Shown piece by piece: positions 7,405 through 17,624 of a DNA stretch of 64,000 nucleotides. Under the pieces are notes generated by a model. That model saw only the letters and a list, made by a program, of their open reading frames with translations, ran no database searches and had not been told where the DNA came from. Each line of letters opens with the position of its first letter. Within the stretch, counting starts at the first letter, position 1. Origin of the DNA: Clostridia bacterium (GTDB taxonomy: Bacteria > Bacillota > Clostridia > Oscillospirales > Acutalibacteraceae); contig JAFQRA010000018.1 of NCBI GenBank assembly GCA_017410325.1, forward strand, positions 25,219 through 89,218, given 5' to 3'. Made by a program: the position numbers and the translations under genes.

Positions 7405-9732
7405 TCAAGCGTTTAATTCAATTTTTTCGCCCTCGTCAAGCTGTACAATAAGAACGCCGTTTTCAACGGCGCAGGTCTTTTCGGTTTTAAGCTGTTCGGT
7501 TTTGTCGGTGAGCTTTATCCGCAATGTTGCCGTTTTGTCTGCGGCTATTTTTATTTTTGTTGTCTTACGTTCGTTCCAGAAAATATCCACGGTGAAGCCG
7601 CCGCGTGCCTTCAGACCGCATATGCTGCCGCTTTTCCAAGCCTCGGGCAGTGCCGGCAGGATTTCGATGATTCGTTCACCGGGCTTGCCGAGGTGGCTTT
7701 GCAGAAGCATTTCGTTAATGCCGGCAACACCGCCGAAGTTGCCGTCAATCTGGAAGGGCGGATGAATATCAAAAAGATTGTTTGCGGTGAATCTTGTAAT
7801 CAGCTGCTGCAGATTATCCCAAGCGTTTTCACCGTCTTTAAAACGGGCATAAAAGTTTATTGTCCACGCTCTTGACCAGCCTGTTGACCCGCCGCCACGG
7901 GAAAGTCGGCGTACAATTGTGTTCTTTGCTGCCTGGTATATTTCGGGCTTCGTTTCGTTAATACAGTCGCCGGGGTACAGACCGAATAAATGCGAAATAT
8001 GGCGGTGGTTGGGCTCAACCTCTTCATAGTCGTTTATCCATTCGCAAAGTGTGCCGTAGCGCTTGCTTACACGAAGCGGAGGCAATCTTTTAAGGATATT
8101 CTGCATACCTTCGGCAAAATCCTTGTCAACTTCAAGCTTTTCGCAGGCGTAAATTGTGCGTGTGAACAGAGCATCAATAATCTCAAAGTCTATCGTTGCA
8201 CCATGTGTGAACATACTGCTTTTTCTGTTGCCGTTTTTATCGTAGTAATAAAACCAGTTTTCGGGTGAATTTGACGGTGCGGTGGTAAGTCCGCCCTTGC
8301 CGTCGTCAATCAGATAGTCACACAAAAATTCGCACGAACCCTTAAGCACGGGATAAATTTCCTTAAGTGCAGCATCGTCGCCTGAATACTCATAATAATC
8401 CCAAAGGTTCAGGCAAAGCCAGGGGCCTGCCATCGGGAAAAAGCAATGAATCGTGTCATGCGGGCCTGTTCTGCCGAAAATATCGGTTGTGTGGTGAATA
8501 ACCCAGCCGTTACAGCCGAGCTGCTCCTGCGCCGTCTGCTGACCGAAACGGCTTATCATCTTCATAAAATGCACGAACGGACGCATCGCGTGGAGCATAT
8601 TTCCGGGGCCGGCGGGCCAATAGTTCATCTGCATATTTATGTTTGTGTGATAATCGCTTCCCCATTCGGGGCGGTAGCCGTTGCACCATATTCCCTGCAG
8701 ATTGGCAGGAAGCGTTGCATTTTTGCCCGATGACTCAATGAGCAAATACCGCCCGAAATTATAGTAAAGCTCATACATATCAAGGTCTTCCTGGCGGTTG
8801 CGCTGCAGGAAATAAATTCTCCAGTCAACGGGAATGTCATCGTATGTCGGTGCGTTGAGCTTGAATGAAACCTTCTCAAACAATGCCTTGTGTGCGGCAA
8901 TATGTTCATTCTTGAGTGTTTCGTAATCAACTGCCGTAATAGCTTCCAGCTTTCGTCTGAGAATTGCACGGTAATCAATTGATTCGTCAATGTCGTATTT
9001 TTCAACGCTGTAATTCGTTTCAAATACGCCGTAAACGATAACCCAGGTTGCATCGTGAACGATTATACGCTTTTTATCGTTGAGCAGTGTGCCGTCAGTG
9101 CGTACAAAAATATTTGCGCCGAAGGACATACCTTCACCGCAGTCGCCGTATATATCCTCATCATACCAGGTTACACGGCCGTTCATAAAAAGAAGGTCTT
9201 TATGAAGTGCGGAGGTGTAGGCATCCTGCTCACGCTCCATAGTAACATAGCAGTCAAAGGTTGAGGATGCACTGATTTTATAAACCAGACCGTCGTATTT
9301 TTCGCTTACAAAGGTCTCGCTTTTGTATTCCGTTCTGCCTTTGTTATACGATACTCTGCCTATTGCTTCGCTCAGCTCAAGCTCCTTGCGGTAGTTTTCG
9401 TAGCGGCTTTTGTCTGGGAATTCAATTCGCAATTCACCCATGCTTTCAAAGAAACGTACACGCTCGGGTGATGACATAAAGGTTTTTTCGCAAAGCTCGG
9501 CGGCTTCCTCGTAGCATTCATCAAGTAAAAGCTGCCGTATTTTTGCAAGAGCCTCGGGAGAGCTGTTGTATTTTTCTTTAATCTGCCTGCCACTCCAGAG
9601 CGATTCTTCGTTTATTTCAATTGTTTCTTCATACGGGTCGCCGTACAGCATTGCGCCGATGCGGCCGTTGCCCAGAGGAAAAGCCCGCATCCAGTCCCGT
9701 TCATAGTCCTCGTGCCAAAGCGTTGTTGACAT
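7405..9732 (-). CDS. Glycoside hydrolase family 95, probable alpha-L-fucosidase
   Basis: The 775-residue enzyme fits GH95, which releases alpha-1,2-linked fucose (some members act on galactose). An N-terminal beta-sandwich begins with [19 protein letters not shown]. The catalytic (alpha/alpha)6 domain shows [11 protein letters not shown] (the Asn pair that activates water), SNSPENWF (general acid Glu) and [10 protein letters not shown] (substrate Asp). There is no signal peptide, so it probably acts in the cytoplasm on imported oligosaccharides. The ATG at 9732 has GAAGGGA eight bases upstream, whereas the frame extending to 9792 has no such site. fucO at 17625 could handle the fucose-derived lactaldehyde. 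Confidence 0.9.
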   Translation of the reverse strand: MSTTLWHEDYERDWMRAFPLGNGRIGAMLYGDPYEETIEINEESLWSGRQIKEKYNSSPEALAKIRQLLLDECYEEAAELCEKTFMSSPERVRFFESMGELRIEFPDKSRYENYRKELELSEAIGRVSYNKGRTEYKSETFVSEKYDGLVYKISASSTFDCYVTMEREQDAYTSALHKDLLFMNGRVTWYDEDIYGDCGEGMSFGANIFVRTDGTLLNDKKRIIVHDATWVIVYGVFETNYSVEKYDIDESIDYRAILRRKLEAITAVDYETLKNEHIAAHKALFEKVSFKLNAPTYDDIPVDWRIYFLQRNRQEDLDMYELYYNFGRYLLIESSGKNATLPANLQGIWCNGYRPEWGSDYHTNINMQMNYWPAGPGNMLHAMRPFVHFMKMISRFGQQTAQEQLGCNGWVIHHTTDIFGRTGPHDTIHCFFPMAGPWLCLNLWDYYEYSGDDAALKEIYPVLKGSCEFLCDYLIDDGKGGLTTAPSNSPENWFYYYDKNGNRKSSMFTHGATIDFEIIDALFTRTIYACEKLEVDKDFAEGMQNILKRLPPLRVSKRYGTLCEWINDYEEVEPNHRHISHLFGLYPGDCINETKPEIYQAAKNTIVRRLSRGGGSTGWSRAWTINFYARFKDGENAWDNLQQLITRFTANNLFDIHPPFQIDGNFGGVAGINEMLLQSHLGKPGERIIEILPALPEAWKSGSICGLKARGGFTVDIFWNERKTTKIKIAADKTATLRIKLTDKTEQLKTEKTCAVENGVLIVQLDEGEKIELNA

Positions 9733-9841
9733 ATAAAACATCCCTTCGTTAAATGCTTTATTGATTTTTTCCATTATAACATATTTCTTCATAACTACAA
9801 TAATATAGCATAATTTTATATCTTCTTTTTGCGGAAAAGTA

Positions 9842-9850
9842 TGGTATAAT
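9842..9850 (+). promoter_or_regulatory. Extended -10 promoter element before the zinc-ribbon membrane protein
   Basis: TGGTATAAT is a full extended -10 box (TGnTATAAT), 33 bases before the ATG. I see no good -35 hexamer at the right distance. Confidence 0.6.
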
Positions 9851-9882
9851 ACTTTAGGACAAAAAATGAAAGGCGGTGTATT

Positions 9883-10284
9883 ATGGGAGCAATGCTGGTT
9901 GGAATGGCAACGGGCTTTGCCGCTATGGCCTTTTCGTTTGTATTATTAGGCATCTCGCTTGTGCTGAGGGTTGTAATTGCACTTGTCGTTCGGGTAAAAG
10001 CACGCCGTCTTGATATGGAAATCGGTCTGTGGGCTGTTTCGGGCTTTTTTCTCGGGCTTTGGATTATTCCCGTTTACATAATCGCTCAAAGAAAAATAAC
10101 CTCGTCAAAATGTACGGCTTGCGGTCAGCAAATCGTGCGCGGCGAAAATTACTGTATCTCGTGCGGTGCGCCCGTAAAAGTATTTGATGACGGAGCGTTT
10201 CTGAAAAGAATCCTCTTAATTGCCGCCGCTGTTTTTGTTGCGTTTTATATTTTCTGTGCGGTTTACACTGCGGTCACGGCATAA
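9883..10284 (+). CDS. Small membrane protein with a central zinc ribbon
   Basis: The 133-residue protein has hydrophobic spans at about residues 5-35, 46-68 and 107-130. Between the second and third lies a four-cysteine zinc ribbon (CTACGQQ and CISCGAP, about residues 79-98) on what should be the cytoplasmic side. A GGCGGTG ribosome site precedes the ATG. The function is unknown: zinc_ribbon_2-type domains of this sort are common in uncharacterised Firmicutes membrane proteins. It stands alone between the divergent GH95 gene and the ftsK promoter. Confidence 0.75.
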   Translation: MGAMLVGMATGFAAMAFSFVLLGISLVLRVVIALVVRVKARRLDMEIGLWAVSGFFLGLWIIPVYIIAQRKITSSKCTACGQQIVRGENYCISCGAPVKVFDDGAFLKRILLIAAAVFVAFYIFCAVYTAVTA

Positions 10285-10301
10285 ATAATCCGATTCAGAA
10301 A

Positions 10302-10338
10302 GCTGTTCTGCTTTTATTGGCAGAGCGGCATTTCCTTT
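10302..10338 (+). terminator. Possible weak terminator after the zinc-ribbon gene
   Basis: GCTGTTCTGC (10302-10311) can pair with GCAGAGCGGC (10320-10329) with one G-U pair; the following ATTTCCTTTAT is only moderately T-rich. Confidence 0.45.
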
Positions 10339-10362
10339 ATAAAAATATTTATAGTAATTCTA

Positions 10363-10391
10363 TTGAACAAATGTTTAATTGGTGGTATAAT
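10363..10391 (+). promoter_or_regulatory. Promoter of the ftsK operon
   Basis: TTGAAC (10363-10368), a 17-base spacer and TATAAT (10386-10391) with an upstream TGG make a near-consensus extended promoter. It rules out the in-frame TTG at 10363 as the start of ftsK. Confidence 0.8.
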
Positions 10392-10437
10392 ATCAAAAAT
10401 ATGTAAATTTTTCAGAACAGTTGAGGATATAAGAACA

Positions 10438-13110
10438 ATGGCAGAAAATACAAATAAGAAAAAGTCAACCGCACCCAAGAAAAATACGGGTGCCGCTTCC
10501 AACACAAAGAAGCAGACTTCGCAGAAGAAACCGAGTAATCAAAAAACAAATCAGACGAAAAAACAGCAGTCGGAAGCCGCAGAGAGAAACACCGCACGCA
10601 AGCAGGTTATCTCCAGCGTTATGTTTGCCGTCGGCCTTTTTTTGCTGTTTGTCACTATTGTGCCCAGCGGCGCTGCCGAGGATGAAACAAACCTCTGGCA
10701 GGGTATGAAGGATATTTTCTTCGGCCTTTTCGGCGTTTGCGCCTTTGCCGTGCCCGTGCTTTTGTTCTACACGGCATACGTGCTTGCCAAGGACAGGCCT
10801 CTGGGCAGCCTTGCTATGCGCATAGGCGGCATTGCAAGTGCAACAGTCTGCCTCTCTTCCTTTATTCACGCCGCATCAAATTCAGGTGATTATCTTAATC
10901 AGACTTCTTTTTCCGAGCAGATTAAAGCCGCATGGGCTGAGGGTCTGAGCCTTACCAACGGCGGTGCCGCAGGTGCGGTTTTCGGCGGTGCAATCGCAAA
11001 GCTTTTCGGTAAAACAGGCGGTCTTATTACTGTCATAATCATACTTCTTGCCCTCGTTATGCTTCTCACCGGTACAACTATGCCAAAGCTCATTGAGCTT
11101 ATCAGAAGACCTCTTAGCCGTGCAACTGATTACACACAGCAGAAAATAGAGCAGAAGCGCTATGCAGAGGATATTCCCGAAGAAGAAAAGCCGAAGAAAA
11201 AGAAGAAAAACGACGATTATCAGCTTCCCGAGCCCGAAAAAACTCTCAAGAAACCTAAGCTCGGCAGAGGCTTTTTCAGCGATGATTACGACCCCGTTCC
11301 GGGTAAAGAGGACGAGCCCGTGGAGTATGTTGAACAGCCTGAGCCCGAAAAGACTGCGGATATTCCCTCGTTTAGCCCGATGCCCTCGGGTGTTGACCTT
11401 ACCGTTGATTTTGATGACGAGCCGCAGAAAACACAGCCCGAACAAGCTGAACCGCCTTACGAAGATATTCCGGTCAGCAAAAAGCCGATTCAGGCACAGG
11501 AGGTTGTTGACCTTATCGAAAAGGCAAGCCTTGAAGCGGAAAAGGACACTCACGAACAGCAGTCAATCATCACCGACGATGAGGACGAGGCTGCTGAGCC
11601 CGAGCACGTTTATGTTCTGCCCGATGTTGAGTGCCTTGCTCAGAATATTAGTAATGGCGATGCAGATGTCCAAGAAGAGCTCACTGCAAACGCCAGCAAG
11701 CTCGTCGAAACCCTTAAGAGCTTTAACGTTGAAACGAAAATTGTCGGTATTGTCAGAGGCCCCTCCGTTACCCGCTATGAAATTCAGCCTGCACCCGGTG
11801 TTAAAATCAGCCGTATTACGGGTCTGGCTGATGACCTTGCAATGAATCTTGCAGCTTCGGGTGTGCGTATTGAAGCGCCAATCCCGAATAAAGCTGCCGT
11901 CGGTATTGAGGTGCCCAATAAGACGAGGCAGACCGTAACCCTGCGCGAAATCGTTGATTCTCCGCAGTTCAAAACCGCAAAAAGCAAGCTTAACGTTGCT
12001 CTGGGCAAGGATATTTCGGGTAACGTTACCTGCACCGACCTTGCAAAAATGCCTCATCTTCTTATTGCAGGTACTACCGGCTCGGGTAAATCCGTTTGCC
12101 TTAACGCAATGATAGTCAGTATTCTCTTTAACTCAACGCCTGATGAGGTCAAGCTTATTATGATTGACCCCAAGCAGGTTGAATTTACGGTTTATAACGG
12201 CATACCGCATCTTATGGTGCCCGTTGTTGCAGACCCGAGAAAGGCGGCAGGTGCTCTTGCCTGGGCTGTTTCCGAAATGCTCAAGCGCTATAAGATGTTC
12301 TCCGAAAAGGGTGTGCGTGATATTTCGGGCTACAACAAGCTTGCCGCAAAGAATCCCGATATGGCCCCGATGTATCAGATTGTTATTTTTATCGATGAGC
12401 TTTCCGACCTTATGATGGTAGCGCATAACGAGGTTGAAGATTCTATCTGCCGCCTTGCACAGATGGCGCGTGCCGCAGGTATGCACCTTGTTATTGCCAC
12501 ACAGCGTCCGTCCGTTGACGTTATTACGGGTATCATCAAGGCAAATATTCCCAGCCGAATTGCACTTTACGTTTCGTCTCAGGTTGACTCCAGAACGATT
12601 ATCGATACCGCAGGTGCCGAAAAACTTCTCGGTAACGGTGACCTTCTGTTTAATCCCGTAGGTGTTTCCAAACCGGTAAGACTTCAGGGCTGCTACGTTT
12701 CGGATGAGGAAGTTGAAAAGGTAGTTGACTTCATCAAAACGCAGGGCTCCTGTCAGTATGACGATTCCGTTATGGAAGAAATCGAAAGACAGGCGGTTGC
12801 CGAAAAGAAGAAGGGTGACGGCTTGCCCGACCCCGACAGCAGTCCCGACAGTGCTGCTGACGAAGAAACAATGCGTGCAATTGAAGTTGTTGTTGAAAAT
12901 CAGCTTGCTTCAACAACGCTTCTTCAGCGCAAAATGAAGATAGGCTATGCCAAGGCTGCGCGTATTATGGACGAGCTGGAAGAAAAAGGTGTCATCGGTC
13001 CGTTTGAGGGCAGTAAGCCCAGAAAGGTGCTTATGACAAAACAGCAGTTCAACGAAATGCGTGCACTGGGCGACAATAATTACGTCGGTGTTGACGGCGG
13101 TGAGGAGTAA
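10438..13110 (+). CDS. ftsK: DNA translocase FtsK/SpoIIIE
   Basis: This 890-residue ATPase would pump chromosomal DNA across the division or sporulation septum. A Lys-rich N-terminus is followed by about four membrane spans (about residues 60-210), an acidic and Pro-rich linker (about 240-400) and the motor domain. Walker A is GTTGSGKS near residue 545 and Walker B is [10 protein letters not shown] near 650. The C-terminal winged-helix gamma domain (about 811-880) shows [21 protein letters not shown], the fold that reads KOPS/SRS-type sites. The ATG at 10438 has a GAGGA ribosome site and lies downstream of the promoter. The radical-SAM gene follows after three bases. Confidence 0.95.
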   Translation: MAENTNKKKSTAPKKNTGAASNTKKQTSQKKPSNQKTNQTKKQQSEAAERNTARKQVISSVMFAVGLFLLFVTIVPSGAAEDETNLWQGMKDIFFGLFGVCAFAVPVLLFYTAYVLAKDRPLGSLAMRIGGIASATVCLSSFIHAASNSGDYLNQTSFSEQIKAAWAEGLSLTNGGAAGAVFGGAIAKLFGKTGGLITVIIILLALVMLLTGTTMPKLIELIRRPLSRATDYTQQKIEQKRYAEDIPEEEKPKKKKKNDDYQLPEPEKTLKKPKLGRGFFSDDYDPVPGKEDEPVEYVEQPEPEKTADIPSFSPMPSGVDLTVDFDDEPQKTQPEQAEPPYEDIPVSKKPIQAQEVVDLIEKASLEAEKDTHEQQSIITDDEDEAAEPEHVYVLPDVECLAQNISNGDADVQEELTANASKLVETLKSFNVETKIVGIVRGPSVTRYEIQPAPGVKISRITGLADDLAMNLAASGVRIEAPIPNKAAVGIEVPNKTRQTVTLREIVDSPQFKTAKSKLNVALGKDISGNVTCTDLAKMPHLLIAGTTGSGKSVCLNAMIVSILFNSTPDEVKLIMIDPKQVEFTVYNGIPHLMVPVVADPRKAAGALAWAVSEMLKRYKMFSEKGVRDISGYNKLAAKNPDMAPMYQIVIFIDELSDLMMVAHNEVEDSICRLAQMARAAGMHLVIATQRPSVDVITGIIKANIPSRIALYVSSQVDSRTIIDTAGAEKLLGNGDLLFNPVGVSKPVRLQGCYVSDEEVEKVVDFIKTQGSCQYDDSVMEEIERQAVAEKKKGDGLPDPDSSPDSAADEETMRAIEVVVENQLASTTLLQRKMKIGYAKAARIMDELEEKGVIGPFEGSKPRKVLMTKQQFNEMRALGDNNYVGVDGGEE

Positions 13111-13113
13111 AAA

Positions 13114-15036
13114 ATGCCCTTTTTTCCCGTGAATATGCAAGAGGTAAAAGAACGAGGCTGGGAGGATATAGACTTTGTCTATGTCTGCGGCGACGCTTAT
13201 GTTGACCACCCAAGCTTCGGTGCCTCGATTATATGCCGTGTGCTTGAAAGCAAGGGGTACCGCGTTGCCTTTCTTTCACAGCCCGATTGGCGCAGTAATG
13301 ACGATTTTCTGCGCTTCGGCAGGCCGCGTCTCGGCTTTTTTGTCAGCAGCGGCAATATAGATTCAATGGTGGCTCATTATACTGCCGCCAAAAAACGCAG
13401 GCACGATGATGCCTATTCTCCCGGCGGTATCGGCGGCAAAAGACCCGACCGCGCTGTAATTGTCTATTGTAACAAAATCCGTGAATTATACGGCGATATT
13501 CCGATAATTATAGGCGGCCTGGAGGCATCACTGCGCCGCTTTGCCCATTATGATTACTGGGACGATAAGGTGCGCCGTTCAATTCTTTTCGATTCTCAGG
13601 CAGACCTTATTTCTTACGGTATGGGAGAAAAGCAGACTGTTGAAATTGCCGATAGGCTGAATAACGGTGAGCATATATCAACACTTCGTGATATAAAGGG
13701 TACCTGCTATGCCTGCGATGTCAGGGAAACACCACTCACGGGCGCTGAATGTCCTTCTTTTGAAAACGTTATTTCAAATAAGCGTGAATACGCCGTTTCC
13801 TGCCGCATACAAATGGATGAGGCGGATCATATCAGAGGCAAACTTATTAAACAGCGCCACGGCAATAAAATGCTTGTGCAGAATCCGCCTATGCCTCCGC
13901 TTACCACACAGGAGCTCGATGCGGTTTACAAACTTCCCTTTATGCGTGCCGTTCATCCTATGTACGCTGATATGGGCGGTGTTCCCGCAATTGAAGAGGT
14001 TGAATTTTCGATTACACACAACAGGGGCTGTTTCGGCGCCTGTAATTTCTGTTCGCTTGCTTTTCATCAGGGCAGATTCATAACCTCAAGAAGCAAGCAG
14101 TCTATTCTGGAAGAAGCAAAGCTTCTTACCCGACAGCCGAATTTCAAAGGATATATTCACGATATCGGCGGTCCTACAGCCAATTTCCGCCGCCCCGCCT
14201 GCGATGTTCAGCTTGAAAAGGGGCTTTGCAAGGGGAGAAAATGTCTTGCCCCCAAGCCCTGCCCGAATCTTATAGCAAATCACGAGGAATATCTCGGCAT
14301 TCTGCGTGAGGTTCGCTCACTGCCGAAAATCAAAAAGGTGTTTATCCGTTCGGGCATACGTTTTGATTACCTTATTGCCGATAAGGACGATGAATTTTTC
14401 CGTGAGCTTGTGGAAAACCACATCAGCGGTCAGCTCAAGGTGGCTCCCGAGCACTGTTCTGCAAGCGTGCTTGATGCTATGGGTAAGCCGCACATAGAAA
14501 CCTACCTTGAATTTGCGAGAAGATATTTTAAATACAATAAAGAAATCGGTAAGGAACAGTATCTCGTGCCTTATCTTATGTCTTCGCACCCTGGCAGTAC
14601 GCTTAAGGATGCCGTTGAATTGGCTTTGTTCCTGAAAAATAACCGCATCCGACCCGAACAGGTGCAGGACTTTTATCCTACGCCCGGTACCGTTTCTACC
14701 TGTATGTTCTATACTGGTCTTGACCCCTATACACTTAAAGAGGTATATGTTGCCCGCAACGAGCACGATAAGGCTTTGCAAAGAGCCTTGCTCCAGTATT
14801 TCAACCCGAAAAACAAAGCGCTCGTTACGGAAGCACTCAAAAGGGCAGGGCGTACCGACCTTATAGGCAGCGGTCCGAATTGCCTTATAAGAGGCGAACA
14901 GAACGAAAAATATCCTTCATACAAAAACAAGCAGTCGAAAAACGGCAACTCAAAATCCAAAAACACTAACAATAACAACCGTAATCCGAAAGGCAAAAAT
15001 TCTTATGGAACAGAAACCAAACGTAAAAAAAGGTAA
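13114..15036 (+). CDS. YgiQ family radical SAM protein
   Basis: The 640-residue protein shows the YgiQ/UPF0313 hallmarks. A B12-binding-like N-terminal part begins with FFPVNMQEVKERGW and contains YVDHPSFG. The radical SAM core carries the cluster motif CFGACNFC near residue 306 (Cx3Cx2C). A further Cys-rich stretch is CDVQLEKGLCKGRKC. The last 40 residues are Asn, Lys and Ser-rich low complexity. The reaction catalysed by YgiQ proteins is not established. It lies in a compact unit with ftsK upstream, and its 3' end overlaps the MBL-fold gene by 32 bases. Confidence 0.93.
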   Translation: MPFFPVNMQEVKERGWEDIDFVYVCGDAYVDHPSFGASIICRVLESKGYRVAFLSQPDWRSNDDFLRFGRPRLGFFVSSGNIDSMVAHYTAAKKRRHDDAYSPGGIGGKRPDRAVIVYCNKIRELYGDIPIIIGGLEASLRRFAHYDYWDDKVRRSILFDSQADLISYGMGEKQTVEIADRLNNGEHISTLRDIKGTCYACDVRETPLTGAECPSFENVISNKREYAVSCRIQMDEADHIRGKLIKQRHGNKMLVQNPPMPPLTTQELDAVYKLPFMRAVHPMYADMGGVPAIEEVEFSITHNRGCFGACNFCSLAFHQGRFITSRSKQSILEEAKLLTRQPNFKGYIHDIGGPTANFRRPACDVQLEKGLCKGRKCLAPKPCPNLIANHEEYLGILREVRSLPKIKKVFIRSGIRFDYLIADKDDEFFRELVENHISGQLKVAPEHCSASVLDAMGKPHIETYLEFARRYFKYNKEIGKEQYLVPYLMSSHPGSTLKDAVELALFLKNNRIRPEQVQDFYPTPGTVSTCMFYTGLDPYTLKEVYVARNEHDKALQRALLQYFNPKNKALVTEALKRAGRTDLIGSGPNCLIRGEQNEKYPSYKNKQSKNGNSKSKNTNNNNRNPKGKNSYGTETKRKKR

Positions 15037-15937
15037 AAAGCTTATCATAAGTATTTTAAGCGCAGTTATTGTGCTTGTGCTTACACTGCTTTCCGAACAG
15101 CTCTTATCGCTTTTTGAGCCGCTTGAAGTAAATAACTCAAAAATTGATAGTGAATTTTCGGTTCATTTTATTGATGTCGGTCAGGGGGATTGCACGCTGA
15201 TTAAAACGCCCGACGGAAATATGCTTATTGACGCAGGCGAAAACGGCTACGAAACAACCGTGCTTGATTATCTTGAAGCACAGGGTGTTGACAGCCTTAA
15301 ATACTTTGTCGCAACCCATCCTCATTCCGACCATATAGGCGGTGCGGCCGAGGTGCTTGAGGCTGTGTCGGTTGAAAACGTTATAATGCCGAAGCTCTCA
15401 AAAGACAATACTCCCGCAACGGCTACCTACGAAAAAATGCTGACTGCAATCAAAAACAGCAGTGCTAAAGCTATATCCGCAAAGCCCGGCAGTGAATATT
15501 CCTTCGGCGGTGCGGAGTTTACCGTGCTTGCTCCGTTTGAGCAGGACGAAAACCTCAATAATATGTCCGTCGTTCTGAAACTTACCTATAAAGGCTATTC
15601 GTTTATGCTTTCCGGCGATGCCGAAAAAGAGGTAGAAAACCGTATTCTCAAGGCAGGCTATGATATTTCGGCAGATGTCTATAAGGGTGCGCATCACGGC
15701 AGCTCAACCTCAAATTCAAAGAAGTTTGTCAAAGCAATTAACCCGACTTATGCAGTATTATCCTACGAGGAGGGCAACAGCTACGGCCACCCTCACAGAG
15801 AAACCGTTGAACTGTTCAATGAAGAGGGGATAGTGTACTATTCTACGGCCGATTACGGCACGATTGTGTTTACCGTTGACAATAGTATTCTTGATATTCT
15901 CACCGTTAAAAATGATACAGCCGAGGTAACAAAATGA
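15005..15937 (+). CDS. Membrane-anchored MBL-fold hydrolase, ComEC/Rec2-like
   Basis: The 310-residue protein has one N-terminal membrane span (about residues 12-32) and an outward-facing metallo-beta-lactamase domain. The signature is DVGQGDCTLI near residue 56, the metal motif THPHSDHIGG near 104, then SGDAE and GAHHGSS. It resembles the nuclease-like domain of the DNA-uptake protein ComEC but lacks the multispan competence domain. A role as an extracytoplasmic nuclease or phosphodiesterase is inference. It overlaps ygiQ upstream and the DUF3006 gene downstream (ATGA), so all are translated together. The ribosome site (AAAGG) is weak. Confidence 0.85.
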   Translation: MEQKPNVKKGKKLIISILSAVIVLVLTLLSEQLLSLFEPLEVNNSKIDSEFSVHFIDVGQGDCTLIKTPDGNMLIDAGENGYETTVLDYLEAQGVDSLKYFVATHPHSDHIGGAAEVLEAVSVENVIMPKLSKDNTPATATYEKMLTAIKNSSAKAISAKPGSEYSFGGAEFTVLAPFEQDENLNNMSVVLKLTYKGYSFMLSGDAEKEVENRILKAGYDISADVYKGAHHGSSTSNSKKFVKAINPTYAVLSYEEGNSYGHPHRETVELFNEEGIVYYSTADYGTIVFTVDNSILDILTVKNDTAEVTK

Positions 15938-16155
15938 AAAAGCTGACTGTTGACAGAGTTGAAGAGAATATTGCCGTATGTACGGATGAAAACGAAACAC
16001 TTACTCAGATTTTTGTTTCGGATTTGCCTTTTGAAGTGCGCGAGGGAACATTAATTATTTTTAATGATGACGGTACCATTGAGCACGACACCAACTCCGA
16101 GGAGAACCGCAGAAAAGAGCTTTTCGATTTACAGGAAAGCTTGTTTGATGAATAA
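15934..16155 (+). CDS. DUF3006 family small protein
   Basis: The 73-residue acidic protein starts with KKLTVDRVEENIAVC and ends in a charged helix (NRRKELFDLQESLF), which fits DUF3006. The start codon overlaps the stop of the MBL-fold gene. DUF3006 genes are often found next to ComEC-like MBL proteins in Firmicutes, so a shared function is likely, but what it is remains unknown. Confidence 0.8.
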   Translation: MKKLTVDRVEENIAVCTDENETLTQIFVSDLPFEVREGTLIIFNDDGTIEHDTNSEENRRKELFDLQESLFDE

Positions 16156-16190
16156 CTTTATATTGCTGCAATATTTTTATCACAATCTAA

Positions 16191-16199
16191 TGATATAAT
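16191..16199 (+). promoter_or_regulatory. Extended -10 promoter before the small membrane protein gene
   Basis: TGATATAAT fits TGnTATAAT and lies 35 bases before the chosen ATG; no clear -35 hexamer is visible. Confidence 0.55.
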
Positions 16200-16234
16200 C
16201 CGTATTGTACCAATCAAAAAGGAAGCACGAGAAA

Positions 16235-16651
16235 ATGAAACAGTATTTAATGAAGGCCCTTGCGTGGCTTCGCCGCTTTATGGCGGGCAGATACGGCCCC
16301 GATGAACTGACGGCAGCTATTGTAATTCTTGGCTGTGTGTTCACTTTTTTATCAAACTTCAGACCGCTCAGATTTATGTACTTCATAGGTATGCTTGTTA
16401 TGGCAGTTGCAATATGGCGCACGCTGTCAAAGAATATTGATGCACGCATACGCGAAAGAATGTGGTTTCTGCGTGTGATTGAAAAGCCGAAGGCTGAATT
16501 CAAGCTGCTTTCCAACGTAATTCGTGACAGAAAAACCCATAAATACTTCAAGTGTAAAAACTGCGGCGCATCTCTGCGTGTGCCCAGAGGCAAGGGTAAA
16601 ATTTCGGTAACCTGCCCTAAGTGCAGGGTAAAAACGGAAAAGAAAACGTAA
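16235..16651 (+). CDS. Two-span membrane protein with C-terminal zinc ribbon
   Basis: The 138-residue protein has two hydrophobic spans (about residues 27-42 and 47-64), a basic middle section and a C-terminal ribbon with CKNCGAS and CPKCRVK (about residues 109-132). The ribbon resembles the MJ0042/Zn-ribbon group. The ATG at 16235 has an AAGGAAG ribosome site; a TTG at 16205 in the same frame has none. I do not recognise a function. The metallophosphoesterase gene follows 15 bases later, so the two are probably co-transcribed. Confidence 0.7.
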   Translation: MKQYLMKALAWLRRFMAGRYGPDELTAAIVILGCVFTFLSNFRPLRFMYFIGMLVMAVAIWRTLSKNIDARIRERMWFLRVIEKPKAEFKLLSNVIRDRKTHKYFKCKNCGASLRVPRGKGKISVTCPKCRVKTEKKT

Positions 16652-16666
16652 GGTGCGGTGCTGTCA

Positions 16667-17509
16667 ATGAAAAATCAGCTTAAAGTGCTTGAATCCACAA
16701 TAGAAATCGGCCTTGAAAAGCCGCTCAAACTGCTTCATATAACCGATACTCATCTTGCTTTTGATGACCCCGGCAAAGACAGCGGCAGACAAAGGCATTT
16801 TGAGGGTGAGCACAAAGGCTGTATAGCCGATTACTATTTTCAGGCTGTTGACTATGCCCGTAAAAACGGCTTGCTTATCGTAAATACGGGTGATATGCTG
16901 GATTTTTTGTCCGATGCGAATTTTGCTTTTACGGACAAGCATCTGAAAGATGCTGACTGTATTTATGCCGCAGGAAATCACGATTTCTGTCACTGTGTAG
17001 GCGAGGCAAAAGAGGACGCGGAGTATAAGCGGAATAATATGAAGATAACAGCTCCGCATTTTAATACAAACCTGCTTTTTGACTCGCGTGTTACAGGCGG
17101 CATCAATTTCGTAACGCTTGATAATTCCTATTATCTAATCAGTGACGGTCAGATTGATATGTTAAGGGCGGAAGCCGCAAGGGGATACCCAATAGTGCTT
17201 TGCGTTCACGTGCCCTTTTTTACGCAGGCGCTTGCAAAATCGGTTTACGGCGAAGGGAACGACTGCGCTTATCTTGTTGCCGCACCCGAAGAGCATCTGA
17301 AGAATTACAGCGAGCACAGAAGAAGTCAGCAGAAACCCGATGCAGCAACGCTTAGAGCTGTTACTTATATCAAAAGCGAACCGCTCATAAAAGCCGTAAT
17401 AGCAGGACACCTGCATTTGAATTTTGACGGTACGCTCGATAACGGTATTCCGCAGCTGGTTACACACGGTACATACGCAGGCTATGTAAGAGAAATTACG
17501 ATAGTCTGA
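16667..17509 (+). CDS. Calcineurin-like metallophosphoesterase
   Basis: The 280-residue protein carries the complete metallophosphoesterase motif set: ITDTHLAF near residue 26, NTGDMLD near 76, AAGNHDF near 104, LCVHVPF near 177 and AGHLHLNFDG near 246. It would use two metal ions to hydrolyse a phosphomonoester or diester. There is no signal peptide or membrane span. AAGGTG lies eleven bases before the ATG at 16667, which I prefer to a GTG at 16658. It is the first of five members of this superfamily in the window. The substrate is unknown. Confidence 0.85.
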   Translation: MKNQLKVLESTIEIGLEKPLKLLHITDTHLAFDDPGKDSGRQRHFEGEHKGCIADYYFQAVDYARKNGLLIVNTGDMLDFLSDANFAFTDKHLKDADCIYAAGNHDFCHCVGEAKEDAEYKRNNMKITAPHFNTNLLFDSRVTGGINFVTLDNSYYLISDGQIDMLRAEAARGYPIVLCVHVPFFTQALAKSVYGEGNDCAYLVAAPEEHLKNYSEHRRSQQKPDAATLRAVTYIKSEPLIKAVIAGHLHLNFDGTLDNGIPQLVTHGTYAGYVREITIV

Positions 17510-17548
17510 TTTCTGCTCATAAAAATTATTTATACCCGTTATTCTGCC

Positions 17549-17577
17549 TTGAAAAAATTTCTTGTTTTGTGTATAAT
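17549..17577 (+). promoter_or_regulatory. Promoter of fucO
   Basis: TTGAAA (17549-17554), a 17-base spacer and TATAAT (17572-17577) form a near-consensus sigma-A promoter, 47 bases before the start. Confidence 0.8.
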
Positions 17578-17624
17578 AATATTCAGCAAAAATTCCAATT
17601 AAATAAATTATGAAGGTGATTAAG

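Noticed and set aside
10882-11553. Minus-strand open frame of 223 codons within ftsK
   Set aside because: It overlaps the acidic linker of FtsK. Its composition follows from the Lys/Glu-rich plus-strand codons.
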